Origin: Pleomorphovibrio marinus
GTDB taxonomy: Bacteria > Bacteroidota > Bacteroidia > Cytophagales > Cyclobacteriaceae
Length of the DNA: 64,000 nucleotides
Assembly: GCF_003347495.1 (NCBI RefSeq)
Contig: NZ_QCXY01000004.1
Location: forward strand, 434,001 to 498,000
Direction: 5' to 3'
Shown here in pieces: positions 1 through 8,582 of this stretch; the stretch's first letter is position 1; each line of letters opens with the position of its first letter. The translations under genes and the position numbers were made by a program. The notes beneath the pieces are model-generated. The model was not told the origin of the DNA. It did not search any database and was given only the letters and a program-made list of their open reading frames with translations.

Positions 1-59
1 TCAAAGCGGAGGTGGAAACCCCCTTTACATTTGATGATAGATGGTATGAGGATCAGTAA
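1..59 (+). CDS. 3' end of an unidentified CDS running in from the left
   Basis: An open frame enters from the left edge and ends at a TAA at 57-59. Only about 18 codons are visible, ending in FDDRWYEDQ, an acidic and aromatic tail that reads like real protein. The following DUF805 gene starts 43 bases later on the same strand, so the two could be co-transcribed. The family cannot be named from so short a piece, and the stretch could also be non-coding. Confidence 0.35.
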   Translation, partial: KAEVETPFTFDDRWYEDQ

Positions 60-101
60 TAGGTGGTATTCCATCCACTTTCACCATTAAACTCGATAGT
101 C

Positions 102-455
102 ATGTCTACGATATTCTCACCAAAAGGAAGAATTACCCGAAGAAAATACCTAACCCTTTTTATTGTTTTTTATTTTATCAATTTGCTCTGTCTACTTAAA
201 ATGTATGAGGCATATGTGATAGAAAAGCATGTGGAATTCTTTGTTTTCGGTATCATTCTAATAACTACAATCGTACTACTGCTCGTTCAGGCAATCAAAA
301 GAATGCATGATATAGGCTTGGATTGGAGATATGTGCTATATCTTCTTATTCCACCACCTGTAAATCTTATTGGTTTTGTTTGGCTTGCAGCAAAAAAAGG
401 CCAGGAGGGAGAAAACGAGTACGGTAAGGATCCAAGAAAGACAGATGCCTTCTGA
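102..455 (+). CDS. DUF805 family inner-membrane protein
   Basis: The protein has 117 residues from the ATG at 102. The GTG at 63 would add 13 residues that do not fit the family, whose members begin just before the GRITRRKY-type motif seen here at residues 9-16. Three hydrophobic segments lie at about 17-34, 46-64 and 77-96. RMHDIG at 67-72 and the polar tail with GENEYGKDP are hallmark DUF805 elements. DUF805 proteins are small inner-membrane proteins of unknown function. The gene stands between a partial CDS and a lipoprotein gene on the same strand, with no obvious functional partner. Confidence 0.85.
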   Translation: MSTIFSPKGRITRRKYLTLFIVFYFINLLCLLKMYEAYVIEKHVEFFVFGIILITTIVLLLVQAIKRMHDIGLDWRYVLYLLIPPPVNLIGFVWLAAKKGQEGENEYGKDPRKTDAF

Positions 456-517
456 TTTCTTTTATTTTTTTTATTGAGGGGACCTGCCTAATTTTAGCAC
501 CTAAATGTATTGGAACC

Positions 518-1636
518 ATGCTGAAATCACCTACCCTTTTCCCCTTTTTCCTATTGTTGCTACTTGGACTGGCGTATTGCAATCCAGCAGAAAGAAAGGG
601 GAATGGACTAGAATATGAATTGATAAAACTTGATTCCTTTCAGGTAAGCCATACGGGAGAGTTACATGGTATTACATTTCATGACAATGAAGGCATTCTT
701 TATAACTTTAGGAAAGGGTCCTTTATACGGTTTAATGTGGAAGGCGAAATCCTTCACGAAAAAGAAATCCCTGTTGAAGGTGCAAATAGCATATCCTATG
801 TGGGAGGGTTGAAAATGACTTCGGATGGTCTTACCTACCTGCAAAGTTTAAAAGGAGAAATAGGGATACTGGATGAAGAACTCAACCTGATCAAAAAAAT
901 ACAAATGCCCTTTGCCCCGTCCCTATCCGACCTTAGGAGCAATGTGAAGAGCATGGATGTGGCTGAGGATAAAGTGTATGTGTATTTTCCGGGAAGGGAT
1001 GGCACCAACCCCTATGAAAAGGGGTTTTTTAAGAAAAACCATCTTCTGGAGAGAGTGGATATGAACACAGGGGAATCCCTCCCATTTTTGCGCTTAGCAG
1101 AAATGAGCAAATATCAAGAGGACCTTTATTTTGAGCACCCCTTTGTGTTCCTTTCCATTCATGATGATAAATTGCATTTTGCCTTTGACAATGAGCCCAT
1201 CATTTTTGTCTACCTATTAGAGGATGGGGCTTTTTTGGAAGCCATCCCGCTTGAGGCATCTACCTTTATCGAGTTAGAAGGACAATTTTTACCCCTGGAT
1301 CAAAACAAATTAAAAATCGCCGGTATGATTGACGGTTTATATGCTTTTGAAAATGGGTTCGCAGTAAATTACATAGAAGGGATAAGCGAAAACACATTTC
1401 TTGAAAATCAAGGTAATGATCCCTCCCTTTATACAAACCTTCAAAACCACATCCTTAAAGTCTATAATGATGAAAAAGGCTGGTCCAATGAAATAATCCT
1501 TCCCAAGGACATCTCCTACCTGCTCGACTTTAATTCCCCAGAGGAGGAATTCTATGCTTTGAAAAATGAGGGTCGTTTGGAGGAAAACCGCTCCACACTA
1601 ACTTTCTATAAAATGAAGCTTTCAAAGCTTAAATAA
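518..1636 (+). CDS. Putative lipoprotein, probably a beta-propeller (DUF4221-like)
   Basis: The protein has 372 residues. The N-terminus is a hydrophobic signal ending in LAYC at residues 18-21; Tyr before the Cys is unusual for a lipobox but Bacteroidota tolerate looser boxes. The mature part has recurring short beta-rich units (for example ILYNF, GLTYLQ, KVYVYF, KLHFAF), the texture of a six-bladed propeller, and resembles the DUF4221 lipoproteins common in this phylum. It has no catalytic motif I recognise. It would sit at the outer membrane or periplasmic face. It converges on the minus-strand lipoprotein that ends at 1704. The DUF4221 assignment is tentative; the lipoprotein call is firmer. 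Confidence 0.6.
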   Translation: MLKSPTLFPFFLLLLLGLAYCNPAERKGNGLEYELIKLDSFQVSHTGELHGITFHDNEGILYNFRKGSFIRFNVEGEILHEKEIPVEGANSISYVGGLKMTSDGLTYLQSLKGEIGILDEELNLIKKIQMPFAPSLSDLRSNVKSMDVAEDKVYVYFPGRDGTNPYEKGFFKKNHLLERVDMNTGESLPFLRLAEMSKYQEDLYFEHPFVFLSIHDDKLHFAFDNEPIIFVYLLEDGAFLEAIPLEASTFIELEGQFLPLDQNKLKIAGMIDGLYAFENGFAVNYIEGISENTFLENQGNDPSLYTNLQNHILKVYNDEKGWSNEIILPKDISYLLDFNSPEEEFYALKNEGRLEENRSTLTFYKMKLSKLK

Positions 1637-1703
1637 AAGCAATATTCCCCTTGCCTTTGAAAATCCATCTAGCCTTATATGCTTTTGGGAAAATCAACAC
1701 TAA

Positions 1704-2591
1704 TCAATCTACCGGCTTGGCATACCGGATATGAATCCCACTTTGTTGGCTGAACCTCGCTTCATCACCCCAGCTCGAATATAGGAATATATTCAGGTCA
1801 TAGTTTTCATAATAGGTTTTCGCCAATTCAACCACAGTTCTCAAGTCCGCTGTAAGCTTGTATAACAGCCCTACGGAAAAATTATCCGGTTCCCAACTTT
1901 CATTTCGTGCACCACCATCCTCCCCTAGCATCAAATGACGATAGGGGTAATCCGGAATACTAGTTTCCACCAACCCAAGGTTTGCCAGTTCCGATTTAAA
2001 TTTTTCTACTACCTGAAGGTTTTCAGCCCCCTTAAAAACCACACTTCCCATCAACAACTGTTTAGGTATTGGATACACTTCGGTAATAGAAGAGGACAAA
2101 TGGGGGTTATCTGGAATTTCGAGTGTGGTGGTAGTTGCTCCGATGTATAAATTGCCCTCTTGAGAAAAATAGGGGGTAACTACCCTGAGCTTATATCGAC
2201 TTTCAGTCAGCCAGGTGTCAGGGATCTCTACCAAACCATGCGATTGACATAATCCCTGAAGGGCAGCCGGAGTAGGCATGGGAAACCAAGGACATTTGCC
2301 CCTATCTTCTACTCTCGCTAAGGTTATCGTAATGGTATTCCCCTTAATTTTTGGTATAAACACAAGGTTATATTGATTTTCAAGATGATTAGAATAACTG
2401 AAAGAAAACCTATAGCTCCTTCCCTCGGTACCAAATATAGAATGGTCCCAATAAATCAGCAATCCGTCCATTCTGGGAATACCAAAGTGCTCTTCCCTTT
2501 CGCATCCAGAAAATAAGGGAATACATAACAGCAACAGGACTTTTACGTACCTCCTATACTGTACAAACATTGCAAACGAAATGCTTTCCAC
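1704..2591 (-). CDS. Hypothetical lipoprotein
   Basis: The protein has 295 residues with a clear lipobox, LFSGC, placing the lipidated Cys at residue 30. The Met at residue 8 would give a more compact 22-residue signal and may be the real start. The mature region is beta-rich and has no motif I recognise; it includes a CPWFP segment and a C-terminal stretch with many aromatic residues. It lies downstream of the 547-residue lipoprotein gene on the same strand with a 72-base gap, so the two could form a small operon. Function unknown. Confidence 0.6.
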   Translation of the reverse strand: MESISFAMFVQYRRYVKVLLLLCIPLFSGCEREEHFGIPRMDGLLIYWDHSIFGTEGRSYRFSFSYSNHLENQYNLVFIPKIKGNTITITLARVEDRGKCPWFPMPTPAALQGLCQSHGLVEIPDTWLTESRYKLRVVTPYFSQEGNLYIGATTTTLEIPDNPHLSSSITEVYPIPKQLLMGSVVFKGAENLQVVEKFKSELANLGLVETSIPDYPYRHLMLGEDGGARNESWEPDNFSVGLLYKLTADLRTVVELAKTYYENYDLNIFLYSSWGDEARFSQQSGIHIRYAKPVD

Positions 2592-2663
2592 TAATCAGAA
2601 ATTAAACCTGTTTAAAATCTAGACGAAATCGCTCACCTATTTGTCCCAGAAAAAACAAAAAAA

Positions 2664-4307
2664 CTAAAAACCCCTTCTCACCTCGATATGAACAGGCTCA
2701 TTAATTGCCGCATTTACGGGTATCCCCTCGCGCAAAGCAGAGCCGCTTAACCGCTTTTTCTCCCCAGTATTGATAAAGATCAGATCATAGAGTTCCTCAT
2801 TCTCCACCGTAAACCACTCGGGCAACTGATTGATTCTTGGATAATCCATGGGCAGGTTAAAAATCTCACTATGCCTTGGAAAATCAAAGGCCAACCTACC
2901 TTCCCACGCTTCCTCGGGGAATATCGCAATCTTTATTCCCCTATCTGTGGCCATCGCTCCATGATATACCTTTTCGCTCCAGGGATGTAAAGTGGTTCCT
3001 TGCGTTTTCCACAAACTATACATGATACTTGTCCTGGCAAAATTACCATCCCCATGCCAACCTTCAATAATCCCTGTTCCCCTATACGCCTCTGTCCCAC
3101 TCCTATGGGCAGAGTCCTGCATCGACCACATGACTTGAATTTCACTGTTTATCCACTCCTCAGCTTGCCGGACCGGTTCCCTATTATAGAGATTCAAGGC
3201 ACTTTCTATGGCATCCGCATACCCATCCGCACTGCCCCTCTCCCAGTCGTAGTACTCATAGTTATGTAGATGGTCAAAGGCATGCAATAATGCTTCTCTG
3301 TACCTTTCCACACTATCCAGCATATACACGGAATAATAGCCATTATAGGTATATCCCCAAGTATCGGCTATGCCCTCATCCAGGATTTCCCCAGTGATGG
3401 GGTTTATTTGGTTGTAAAATAGCCCATGTTCATTGGTGCCTACCTCCAAGATCCTATCCAGCATTTCCATCATGGGGGCTTTATAGGCCTCCCTTTTTTC
3501 AGGGTTTGCAAAGGCGGTGCTTACATACACCTCGCATAGTCCTGAAACGATTTCGCAACCATGATCCCTTAACCTCAAAAGTTCCTGATCCCTGCTGGGA
3601 TGGTTCTCCCCCAGAAGGTAAAAGTCTGCCAACCTGATGGCCCAATCCAGGTATTTTTGTTCCCCGGTCATCCAATATACCCTGGAAAGGGCCTGCATCA
3701 GCTCCCCATTTACTTCCACGTTATAAGATGGAATATCTCCAAATGGGGTGGATTTATCGGCATGTTTCCAGATATCATCCAAAAGGTCAATCATCCTAGC
3801 TGACCAGGCTGTTTCCCCTATATATTCTGTTAGGGGCAAAAGGCCGTCTTTGATATATTCCGATGCCCCAAAAATGATCTCCTCCTTATCAATGGTCTCC
3901 CTTACAAAATCCTGCTTGGAAAATGACCAGTCGTCCGGCAATCGGTCCAAACGATTGGTTAAGGTTTGTTCTGTCTTGAGAATTTCCCTCATCTTTCCCT
4001 CGTACAATTCTCTGTCTAAGATTGCGGCTGTCAAAACCATAAAGGGATAATTATCTGCTGCGGCATCTTTTGCATTCCACAAATCCTTGGACTCCTTAAG
4101 ATTTCTGGGAATTAAACCAGTCTCCGGATCCTGATGATCCAGCCAAGCCTTTACAAAATCCATGCACCTTCTGTATCCTTCTTGTGCCAAATAGCCATTC
4201 TCCAGGGCTATTTGAAAGTCTGGATCTTTTTCCTCTTCCACGGAACCACAGCTTGAAAGCAATAAACAAAGGGCAAACCCCAACAAGGAAAAGCGATTAA
4301 CTAACAT
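2664..4307 (-). CDS. Lipoprotein with six-hairpin-glycosidase-like (alpha/alpha toroid) fold
   Basis: The protein has 547 residues and a lipoprotein signal ending in LLSSC (Cys at residue 20). The mature part is almost entirely amphipathic helices with recurring Trp, Tyr and His-rich turns (GELMQALSRVYWMTG, DTWGYTYNGYY, DGYADAIESALNLY). This is the texture of alpha/alpha-toroid carbohydrate enzymes such as unsaturated glucuronyl hydrolases and GH88/GH105/GH127 relatives. I cannot assign a GH family or catalytic residues. Context (a heparinase-type lyase and GH18 protein within 12 kb) fits a role in glycan breakdown in the envelope. It diverges from the SDR operon across a 400-base gap. Confidence 0.55.
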   Translation of the reverse strand: MLVNRFSLLGFALCLLLSSCGSVEEEKDPDFQIALENGYLAQEGYRRCMDFVKAWLDHQDPETGLIPRNLKESKDLWNAKDAAADNYPFMVLTAAILDRELYEGKMREILKTEQTLTNRLDRLPDDWSFSKQDFVRETIDKEEIIFGASEYIKDGLLPLTEYIGETAWSARMIDLLDDIWKHADKSTPFGDIPSYNVEVNGELMQALSRVYWMTGEQKYLDWAIRLADFYLLGENHPSRDQELLRLRDHGCEIVSGLCEVYVSTAFANPEKREAYKAPMMEMLDRILEVGTNEHGLFYNQINPITGEILDEGIADTWGYTYNGYYSVYMLDSVERYREALLHAFDHLHNYEYYDWERGSADGYADAIESALNLYNREPVRQAEEWINSEIQVMWSMQDSAHRSGTEAYRGTGIIEGWHGDGNFARTSIMYSLWKTQGTTLHPWSEKVYHGAMATDRGIKIAIFPEEAWEGRLAFDFPRHSEIFNLPMDYPRINQLPEWFTVENEELYDLIFINTGEKKRLSGSALREGIPVNAAINEPVHIEVRRGF

Positions 4308-4707
4308 TGGCTGAATTTAGGATGATTAAATAAGCAAAATGACATTTGCCATTTTGTAGCTAATTAAAAATGAAAATAAGAAAAAGCCAGAAAACTTCAA
4401 AGCCATCCAAGATTTTGGATGGCTTTGGTAAAATAATAGTTGGTTTAATCGTTTTTTTGATGCTCTCGCAGTTTTTTTATTTCTTATGCAAAACCCAAGA
4501 AGACAGAAAACTAAAGTTGATGCAGTGAATGTGAATGAATCATATGTAGTTGAACGGTGTTTATTTTGTTTTGTTTAATAAATATGTAATTATATTAAAC
4601 AATTTTTTATTTAAAGTCGAGAATAACCACTCTTCCCTCACTCACACCTCTTTGATTTTTTTTCCTTATCTTCAATTTTAAAATGGCAATGCATTAAACC
4701 CATATCC
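4308..4707. promoter_or_regulatory. Divergent intergenic region with a strong hairpin
   Basis: This 400-base AT-rich gap separates the minus-strand lipoprotein (start 4307) from the plus-strand SDR operon (start 4708), so it should hold promoters for both. The only clear structure is a perfect inverted repeat, AAAGCCATCC and GGATGGCTTT, at 4399-4426 with an 8-base loop. It could be a terminator for a short leader transcript or an operator. I see no convincing TAnnTTTG box and no small ORF with a good start. Confidence 0.4.
4399..4426. terminator. 10-bp stem hairpin between divergent genes
   Basis: The arms are 4399-4408 and 4417-4426, perfectly complementary with an AT-rich loop. A T-rich tract follows on the minus strand (TTTTCTGGCTTTTTC). 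It lies upstream of both neighbouring genes, which is an odd place for a terminator. Attenuation of a leader RNA or termination of an unseen small transcript are alternatives. Confidence 0.4.
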
Positions 4708-5499
4708 ATGCTGAAAGGCAAAAATATTGTTATCATAGGTGGAACAAGCGGAATTGGACTTGCCGCAGCTAAAAAAATGATAGACCATGGCGCAAAAGTA
4801 CTGGTAACGGGAAAAGAGGATGCCGAAGCCACCAAAGCCGAAAGAGAAATAAAAAAGAATGGAAAGGTGCTTTTAGTGGATGCAAGGGAAGAGGGAACCG
4901 CTGAAAAAGCCATCGAAGAATGCGAACACACTTTTGGAGCAATGAAGGGGCTATTTCATGTGGCAGGGGGAAGTGGAAGAAAGTTTGGAGACGGTCCCTT
5001 GGATAGACTATCGCTGGAGGGATGGGAATACACACTTAGTCTCAACCTTACTTCGGTGATGCTATCCAACAGAGCTGCCATAAGGTATTTTTTAGAAAAG
5101 AAAACCCCGGGTGCCCTGCTAAACCTTGGCAGTGTCCTGGGTAGTCACCCCTCCCCGGCCTATTTTGCCACCCACGCTTATGCGACCTCCAAAGCAGCTA
5201 TTGAAGGTTTCAGTACTTCCATTGCTGCCTATTATGCCAGCCACAATATCCGCGTGAATGTAATTACACCAGGCTTAGTGGCTACCCCCATGGCCCAAAG
5301 GGCGGCTACTGACCCTATCATTCAATCATTTATAAAAAGCAAACAGCCCCTGGATCAGGGTAGAATGGGTGCCCCAGAGGATGTCAGTGCATTAGCCTGT
5401 CTTTTGCTTTCCGATCAATCCCAATTTATCACAGGACAGTGCATAGCCGTTGACGGTGGATGGAGTGTCAGTGAAGGTCAATATCAAGGAGATGTATAA
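4708..5499 (+). CDS. SDR family NAD(P)-dependent oxidoreductase
   Basis: The protein has 263 residues, the usual length for a classical short-chain dehydrogenase. The nucleotide-binding motif GGTSGIG is at 11-17. Asn113 sits in the SLNLTS segment, Ser142 or Ser146 precedes the active site, and the catalytic pair is Y158-A-T-S-K162. The C-terminus has the PGLVATPM and VDGG elements of the family. SDRs interconvert alcohols and ketones with NAD(P). It opens an operon with a ROK kinase (8-base overlap), SIS protein, FAD oxidoreductase and PTE-like hydrolase, so a sugar or sugar lactone is the likely substrate. It is cytoplasmic; the exact substrate is unknown. Confidence 0.93.
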   Translation: MLKGKNIVIIGGTSGIGLAAAKKMIDHGAKVLVTGKEDAEATKAEREIKKNGKVLLVDAREEGTAEKAIEECEHTFGAMKGLFHVAGGSGRKFGDGPLDRLSLEGWEYTLSLNLTSVMLSNRAAIRYFLEKKTPGALLNLGSVLGSHPSPAYFATHAYATSKAAIEGFSTSIAAYYASHNIRVNVITPGLVATPMAQRAATDPIIQSFIKSKQPLDQGRMGAPEDVSALACLLLSDQSQFITGQCIAVDGGWSVSEGQYQGDV

Positions 5500-6373
5500 G
5501 CTAGGAATTGATATAGGAGGAACCAATGTGAAAGGAATAGCCCTTGGTGAGGAAAATGACGTAATCTTCAAAACCAAGCTACCCACTAGGGATACAGGTG
5601 ATGAGGAATGGAAGAAGAAGGTGGATGAAGTGTTTCTATTGCTCAAGGAGAAAGTAGGCTTGCCTTTCAGTTTAGGAATATCCGCACCTGGTTTAGCGGA
5701 TCCCCACAATACCTCCATCCTTCATATGCCCGGTAGGCTCAAGGGGCTAACTGATTTGGATTGGGGAAATTATCTTGGAACGCCCTGCAAGGTGCTGAAT
5801 GACGCCCATGCCGCTACCCTGGCAGAATATCATTTTGGGGTGGGAAAGGGTAGTAAACACCTTATAATGCTTACTCTGGGAACTGGGGTAGGCGGAGGGC
5901 TTATTATAGACGGACAATTGCATCAGGGGGAATTGGGAAGGGCGGGTCATCTAGGCCATATTGCTGTGCGACGAAGCGATTCCTTAGACATTACCGGAAC
6001 TCCGGGTAGTCTGGAAGATGCGGTGGGCAATGCAAGCATCGTGGCTAGATCCTTTGGTATATATACCCAAAACGAACAGGTATTCAAAGATTACCAAGAA
6101 GGAAAAACCATAGCTACCTACCTTTGGCTCAATATGGTAAGGGATTTGGCTGCAGCGCTGGCTTCACTAGTAAATGTGTTTTCTCCGGAAATGATTATAT
6201 TGGGTGGTGGTATGGCCCAGGCAAAGGAAGGCCTGCTCCTGCCATTGGGGAATTTCATGGACGTTTTTGAGTGGCAACCCTCCGGACATAAAACGCCAAT
6301 ACTCCTTGCGACCCAAGGTGCATATGCCGGAGCCCTTGGTGCAGCCATTTTCAGTTCTCTTAAGAACAAATAA
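5492..6373 (+). CDS. ROK family sugar kinase lacking the zinc-binding Cys cluster
   Basis: I place the start at ATG 5492, overlapping the SDR stop by 8 bases, with AAGGAG just upstream; the protein then begins MYKLGIDIGGTNVKG. It has 293 residues. The phosphate-binding DIGGTN motif, the catalytic Asp in NDAH (about residue 104) and LTLGTGVGGG mark the ROK fold. The His in AGHLGH (about 153 and 156) is present, but the usual CxCGxxGC motif that binds zinc is absent: the region reads ITGTPGSLEDAVG. ROK kinases phosphorylate hexoses or N-acyl hexosamines. Here it probably phosphorylates the sugar handled by the operon. Confidence 0.9.
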   Translation: MYKLGIDIGGTNVKGIALGEENDVIFKTKLPTRDTGDEEWKKKVDEVFLLLKEKVGLPFSLGISAPGLADPHNTSILHMPGRLKGLTDLDWGNYLGTPCKVLNDAHAATLAEYHFGVGKGSKHLIMLTLGTGVGGGLIIDGQLHQGELGRAGHLGHIAVRRSDSLDITGTPGSLEDAVGNASIVARSFGIYTQNEQVFKDYQEGKTIATYLWLNMVRDLAAALASLVNVFSPEMIILGGGMAQAKEGLLLPLGNFMDVFEWQPSGHKTPILLATQGAYAGALGAAIFSSLKNK

Positions 6374-6403
6374 AACCATCAATCCTAACATAAAAAATTA
6401 AAT

Positions 6404-7198
6404 ATGGCTACACCCATAGAACAATACCTTTCAAAATGTGAAGAAATAACGGCTAAAATCTCCGCACAAAAGGAAGCCATTCATCAAGCCGCTACCTGGT
6501 TTGCGGACTCCATTATCTCGGGCAGGGTGGTCCACGTATTTGGGTCAGGACATAGCAGGATCATGGTGGAGGAAATGTGGCCAAGGTACGGGTCCTTTCC
6601 GGGCTTCAACCCTATCGTTGAGCTATCATTGACTTTTCATAATTTGGTAGTTGGCGCAAATGGGCAGCGCCAGGCCATGTTTTTGGAAAATGTGCCGGGA
6701 CTTGCCCCAAGAATCCTGAGAAATTTCAGGTTATCGGATAAAGATACCGCATTGATCATCTCCTCCAGCGGTTGCAATATCGTCCCCGTAGAAATGGCGG
6801 AATGTTTTCAAGAACACGGAATAAAGGTAGTGGCTTTGGTGACCAAAGACCACTGCTCCAGCAGCCAAAGCAAACGGGAAGACGGAAAAAAACTGACCGA
6901 TTTTGCAGATCTTGTATTGGACACAGGGGCTCCTACTGGGGATGCAATGGTCAAGGTAGAAGGGTTGGAAACACCGGTAGCTCCAGGATCCACGGTGGGT
7001 GGTGCCATGATGGTCAATTGCATAAAAGCCACCCTTGCCGACCTGCTCACACAAAGAGGACATCCCCCAAAGGTGTTGACAGGTGCCGCTGTGGTAGGGG
7101 CCGAGCGGTCAGCAGCCCTTTTTGAAAGTGCCTATGACGAACATGCACAGCGGCTTTCCGCATTATTTTATCAGGTAGAGAAAAGCCATCAGTTATGA
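6404..7198 (+). CDS. SIS domain (UPF0309-type) sugar-phosphate protein
   Basis: The protein has 264 residues. The sugar-phosphate binding loops are visible as GSGHS at 47-51 and ISSSGCN at about 119-125. The overall pattern, including VVHVFGSGHSR followed by the acidic EEMW segment, matches the UPF0309 sugar isomerase domain proteins, which are relatives of GmhA and MurQ. Such proteins bind and often isomerise or cleave phosphorylated sugars. Following a kinase gene, it likely acts on the kinase product. Its stop overlaps the next start by four bases (ATGA), showing tight translational coupling. Cytoplasmic; the reaction is not determined. Confidence 0.85.
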   Translation: MATPIEQYLSKCEEITAKISAQKEAIHQAATWFADSIISGRVVHVFGSGHSRIMVEEMWPRYGSFPGFNPIVELSLTFHNLVVGANGQRQAMFLENVPGLAPRILRNFRLSDKDTALIISSSGCNIVPVEMAECFQEHGIKVVALVTKDHCSSSQSKREDGKKLTDFADLVLDTGAPTGDAMVKVEGLETPVAPGSTVGGAMMVNCIKATLADLLTQRGHPPKVLTGAAVVGAERSAALFESAYDEHAQRLSALFYQVEKSHQL

Positions 7199-8580
7199 GT
7201 ACATTTATCAATGCAAGCACTATCCCCTTATTGGCAGAAGTGGACATTTTGGTAATCGGGGCCGGTTCGGCAGGAAGTGTGGCAGCCATTACAGCGGGCT
7301 ACTACCATAAGGGTAAAGTGATGCTGATCGAAAGGTATGGGTTTCCTGGTGGAACCTCCACGCAGATGTTGGATACCTTCTATGGTTTTTTCACTCCCGG
7401 TGAAACTCCCAAAAAGATAGTGGGAGGTGTTCCCGACACGGTGGTGAACCGACTTAAGGTAACCGGGGACATCTTTCTCAGGCCCAATACCTATGGTGCA
7501 GGCACCGGTATCAATTATAACCCAGAGCGACTTAAATTGGTTTGGGACCAACTTATAGAAGAAGCAGGGATTAAGTACCTGCTGCACACCACTCTGGTGG
7601 AAGTTCAGCCGGGAGAGGCTGAGGGTATTCACACCTGCGTGATATATAATAAGGGTGGATTTTTCAAAATCAAAGCTAAAAGGGTAATCGATGCCAGCGG
7701 AGACGCTGACTTCTGCAAGCAGGCTGGACATGAATTTGAGTTGGCCGGAGAAAAAGAACCTGCCCAAAGCATGACCACTACCTTTCGCATGTCCAATGTG
7801 GACTTGGAGGCCTATCAAAAAGCCGGGGGAAAAAAGATGTTGATGGAAAAAATGGAATCAGCCGTAGGCTCAGGCAGGCACCCCTTACCCCGAAAACAGG
7901 GATCGGCACATGAGATGGTACAGGCCATGTGCATCTCTACCGTGGCAGTTAAGGTCACCGATCTCAGGGCAGACCGCGCCGAGGAATTTACTCAGGCCGA
8001 AATTGAGGGGAGAAGACAAGCATTCATTTACGAAAAATTTTTCAGGGAGGAAGTGCCCGGTTATGAAAATGCCAAAATCATAGGCCTTTCCCACCAAATA
8101 GGCGTGAGGGAAACCAGAAGGGTATATGGGATGGAAAGGCTTTCCAGGGAAGATTGCTTAAGCGGTAAAATACCCCAAACCAGTATTTTACTTTGTGGTG
8201 CACCAATAGAGGACCATAAAAAATCCGAGGACGGAGGTTCAGAAACCGTGTGGGAATACATACCTGGAGATGGTGTATATGGGGTTCCTTACGGGACCAT
8301 AGTGCCACAAAAAAGCCAGATCACTTGGGTGGTGGGCAGGTGTTTTTCCGCCACCCATGATGCCCATGCCTCCTGCAGGTCCATGGGACAAACCATGTCC
8401 ATGGGGCAAGCTGCCGGATTGGCGGCTTGCATAAGCCTTGATGATAACCTTTCAGCCCCGGAAATACCTGTTGCCAAATTGCAAGACAAACTGCAAGAAC
8501 TGGGGGCTATATTACAGGTGCCAATGGAAAAAGCAGACACCAGCAGAAACGGCTGGTCTAACAACCTAAAAAACCTATAA
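7195..8580 (+). CDS. Cytosolic FAD-dependent oxidoreductase (FAD_oxidored type)
   Basis: The protein has 461 residues and no signal peptide. A Rossmann FAD motif GAGSAG is at 22-27 after VDILVI, followed by the acidic end of strand two (LIERYG) and a PGGTSTQML segment. The C-terminal part contains CFSATHDAHASCRSMGQ, the conserved region of this family next to the flavin. It belongs to the same broad family as the six exported flavoproteins at 46.7-61.4 kb but has the canonical GxGxxG and is cytoplasmic. In this operon it may oxidise the sugar or sugar phosphate to a lactone that the next gene's hydrolase opens. That role is inferred. Confidence 0.88.
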   Translation: MSTFINASTIPLLAEVDILVIGAGSAGSVAAITAGYYHKGKVMLIERYGFPGGTSTQMLDTFYGFFTPGETPKKIVGGVPDTVVNRLKVTGDIFLRPNTYGAGTGINYNPERLKLVWDQLIEEAGIKYLLHTTLVEVQPGEAEGIHTCVIYNKGGFFKIKAKRVIDASGDADFCKQAGHEFELAGEKEPAQSMTTTFRMSNVDLEAYQKAGGKKMLMEKMESAVGSGRHPLPRKQGSAHEMVQAMCISTVAVKVTDLRADRAEEFTQAEIEGRRQAFIYEKFFREEVPGYENAKIIGLSHQIGVRETRRVYGMERLSREDCLSGKIPQTSILLCGAPIEDHKKSEDGGSETVWEYIPGDGVYGVPYGTIVPQKSQITWVVGRCFSATHDAHASCRSMGQTMSMGQAAGLAACISLDDNLSAPEIPVAKLQDKLQELGAILQVPMEKADTSRNGWSNNLKNL

Positions 8581-8582
8581 CC

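Noticed and set aside
7228-7818. Minus-strand frame of 196 codons
   Set aside because: It is the shadow of the FAD oxidoreductase gene, whose motifs are clear.
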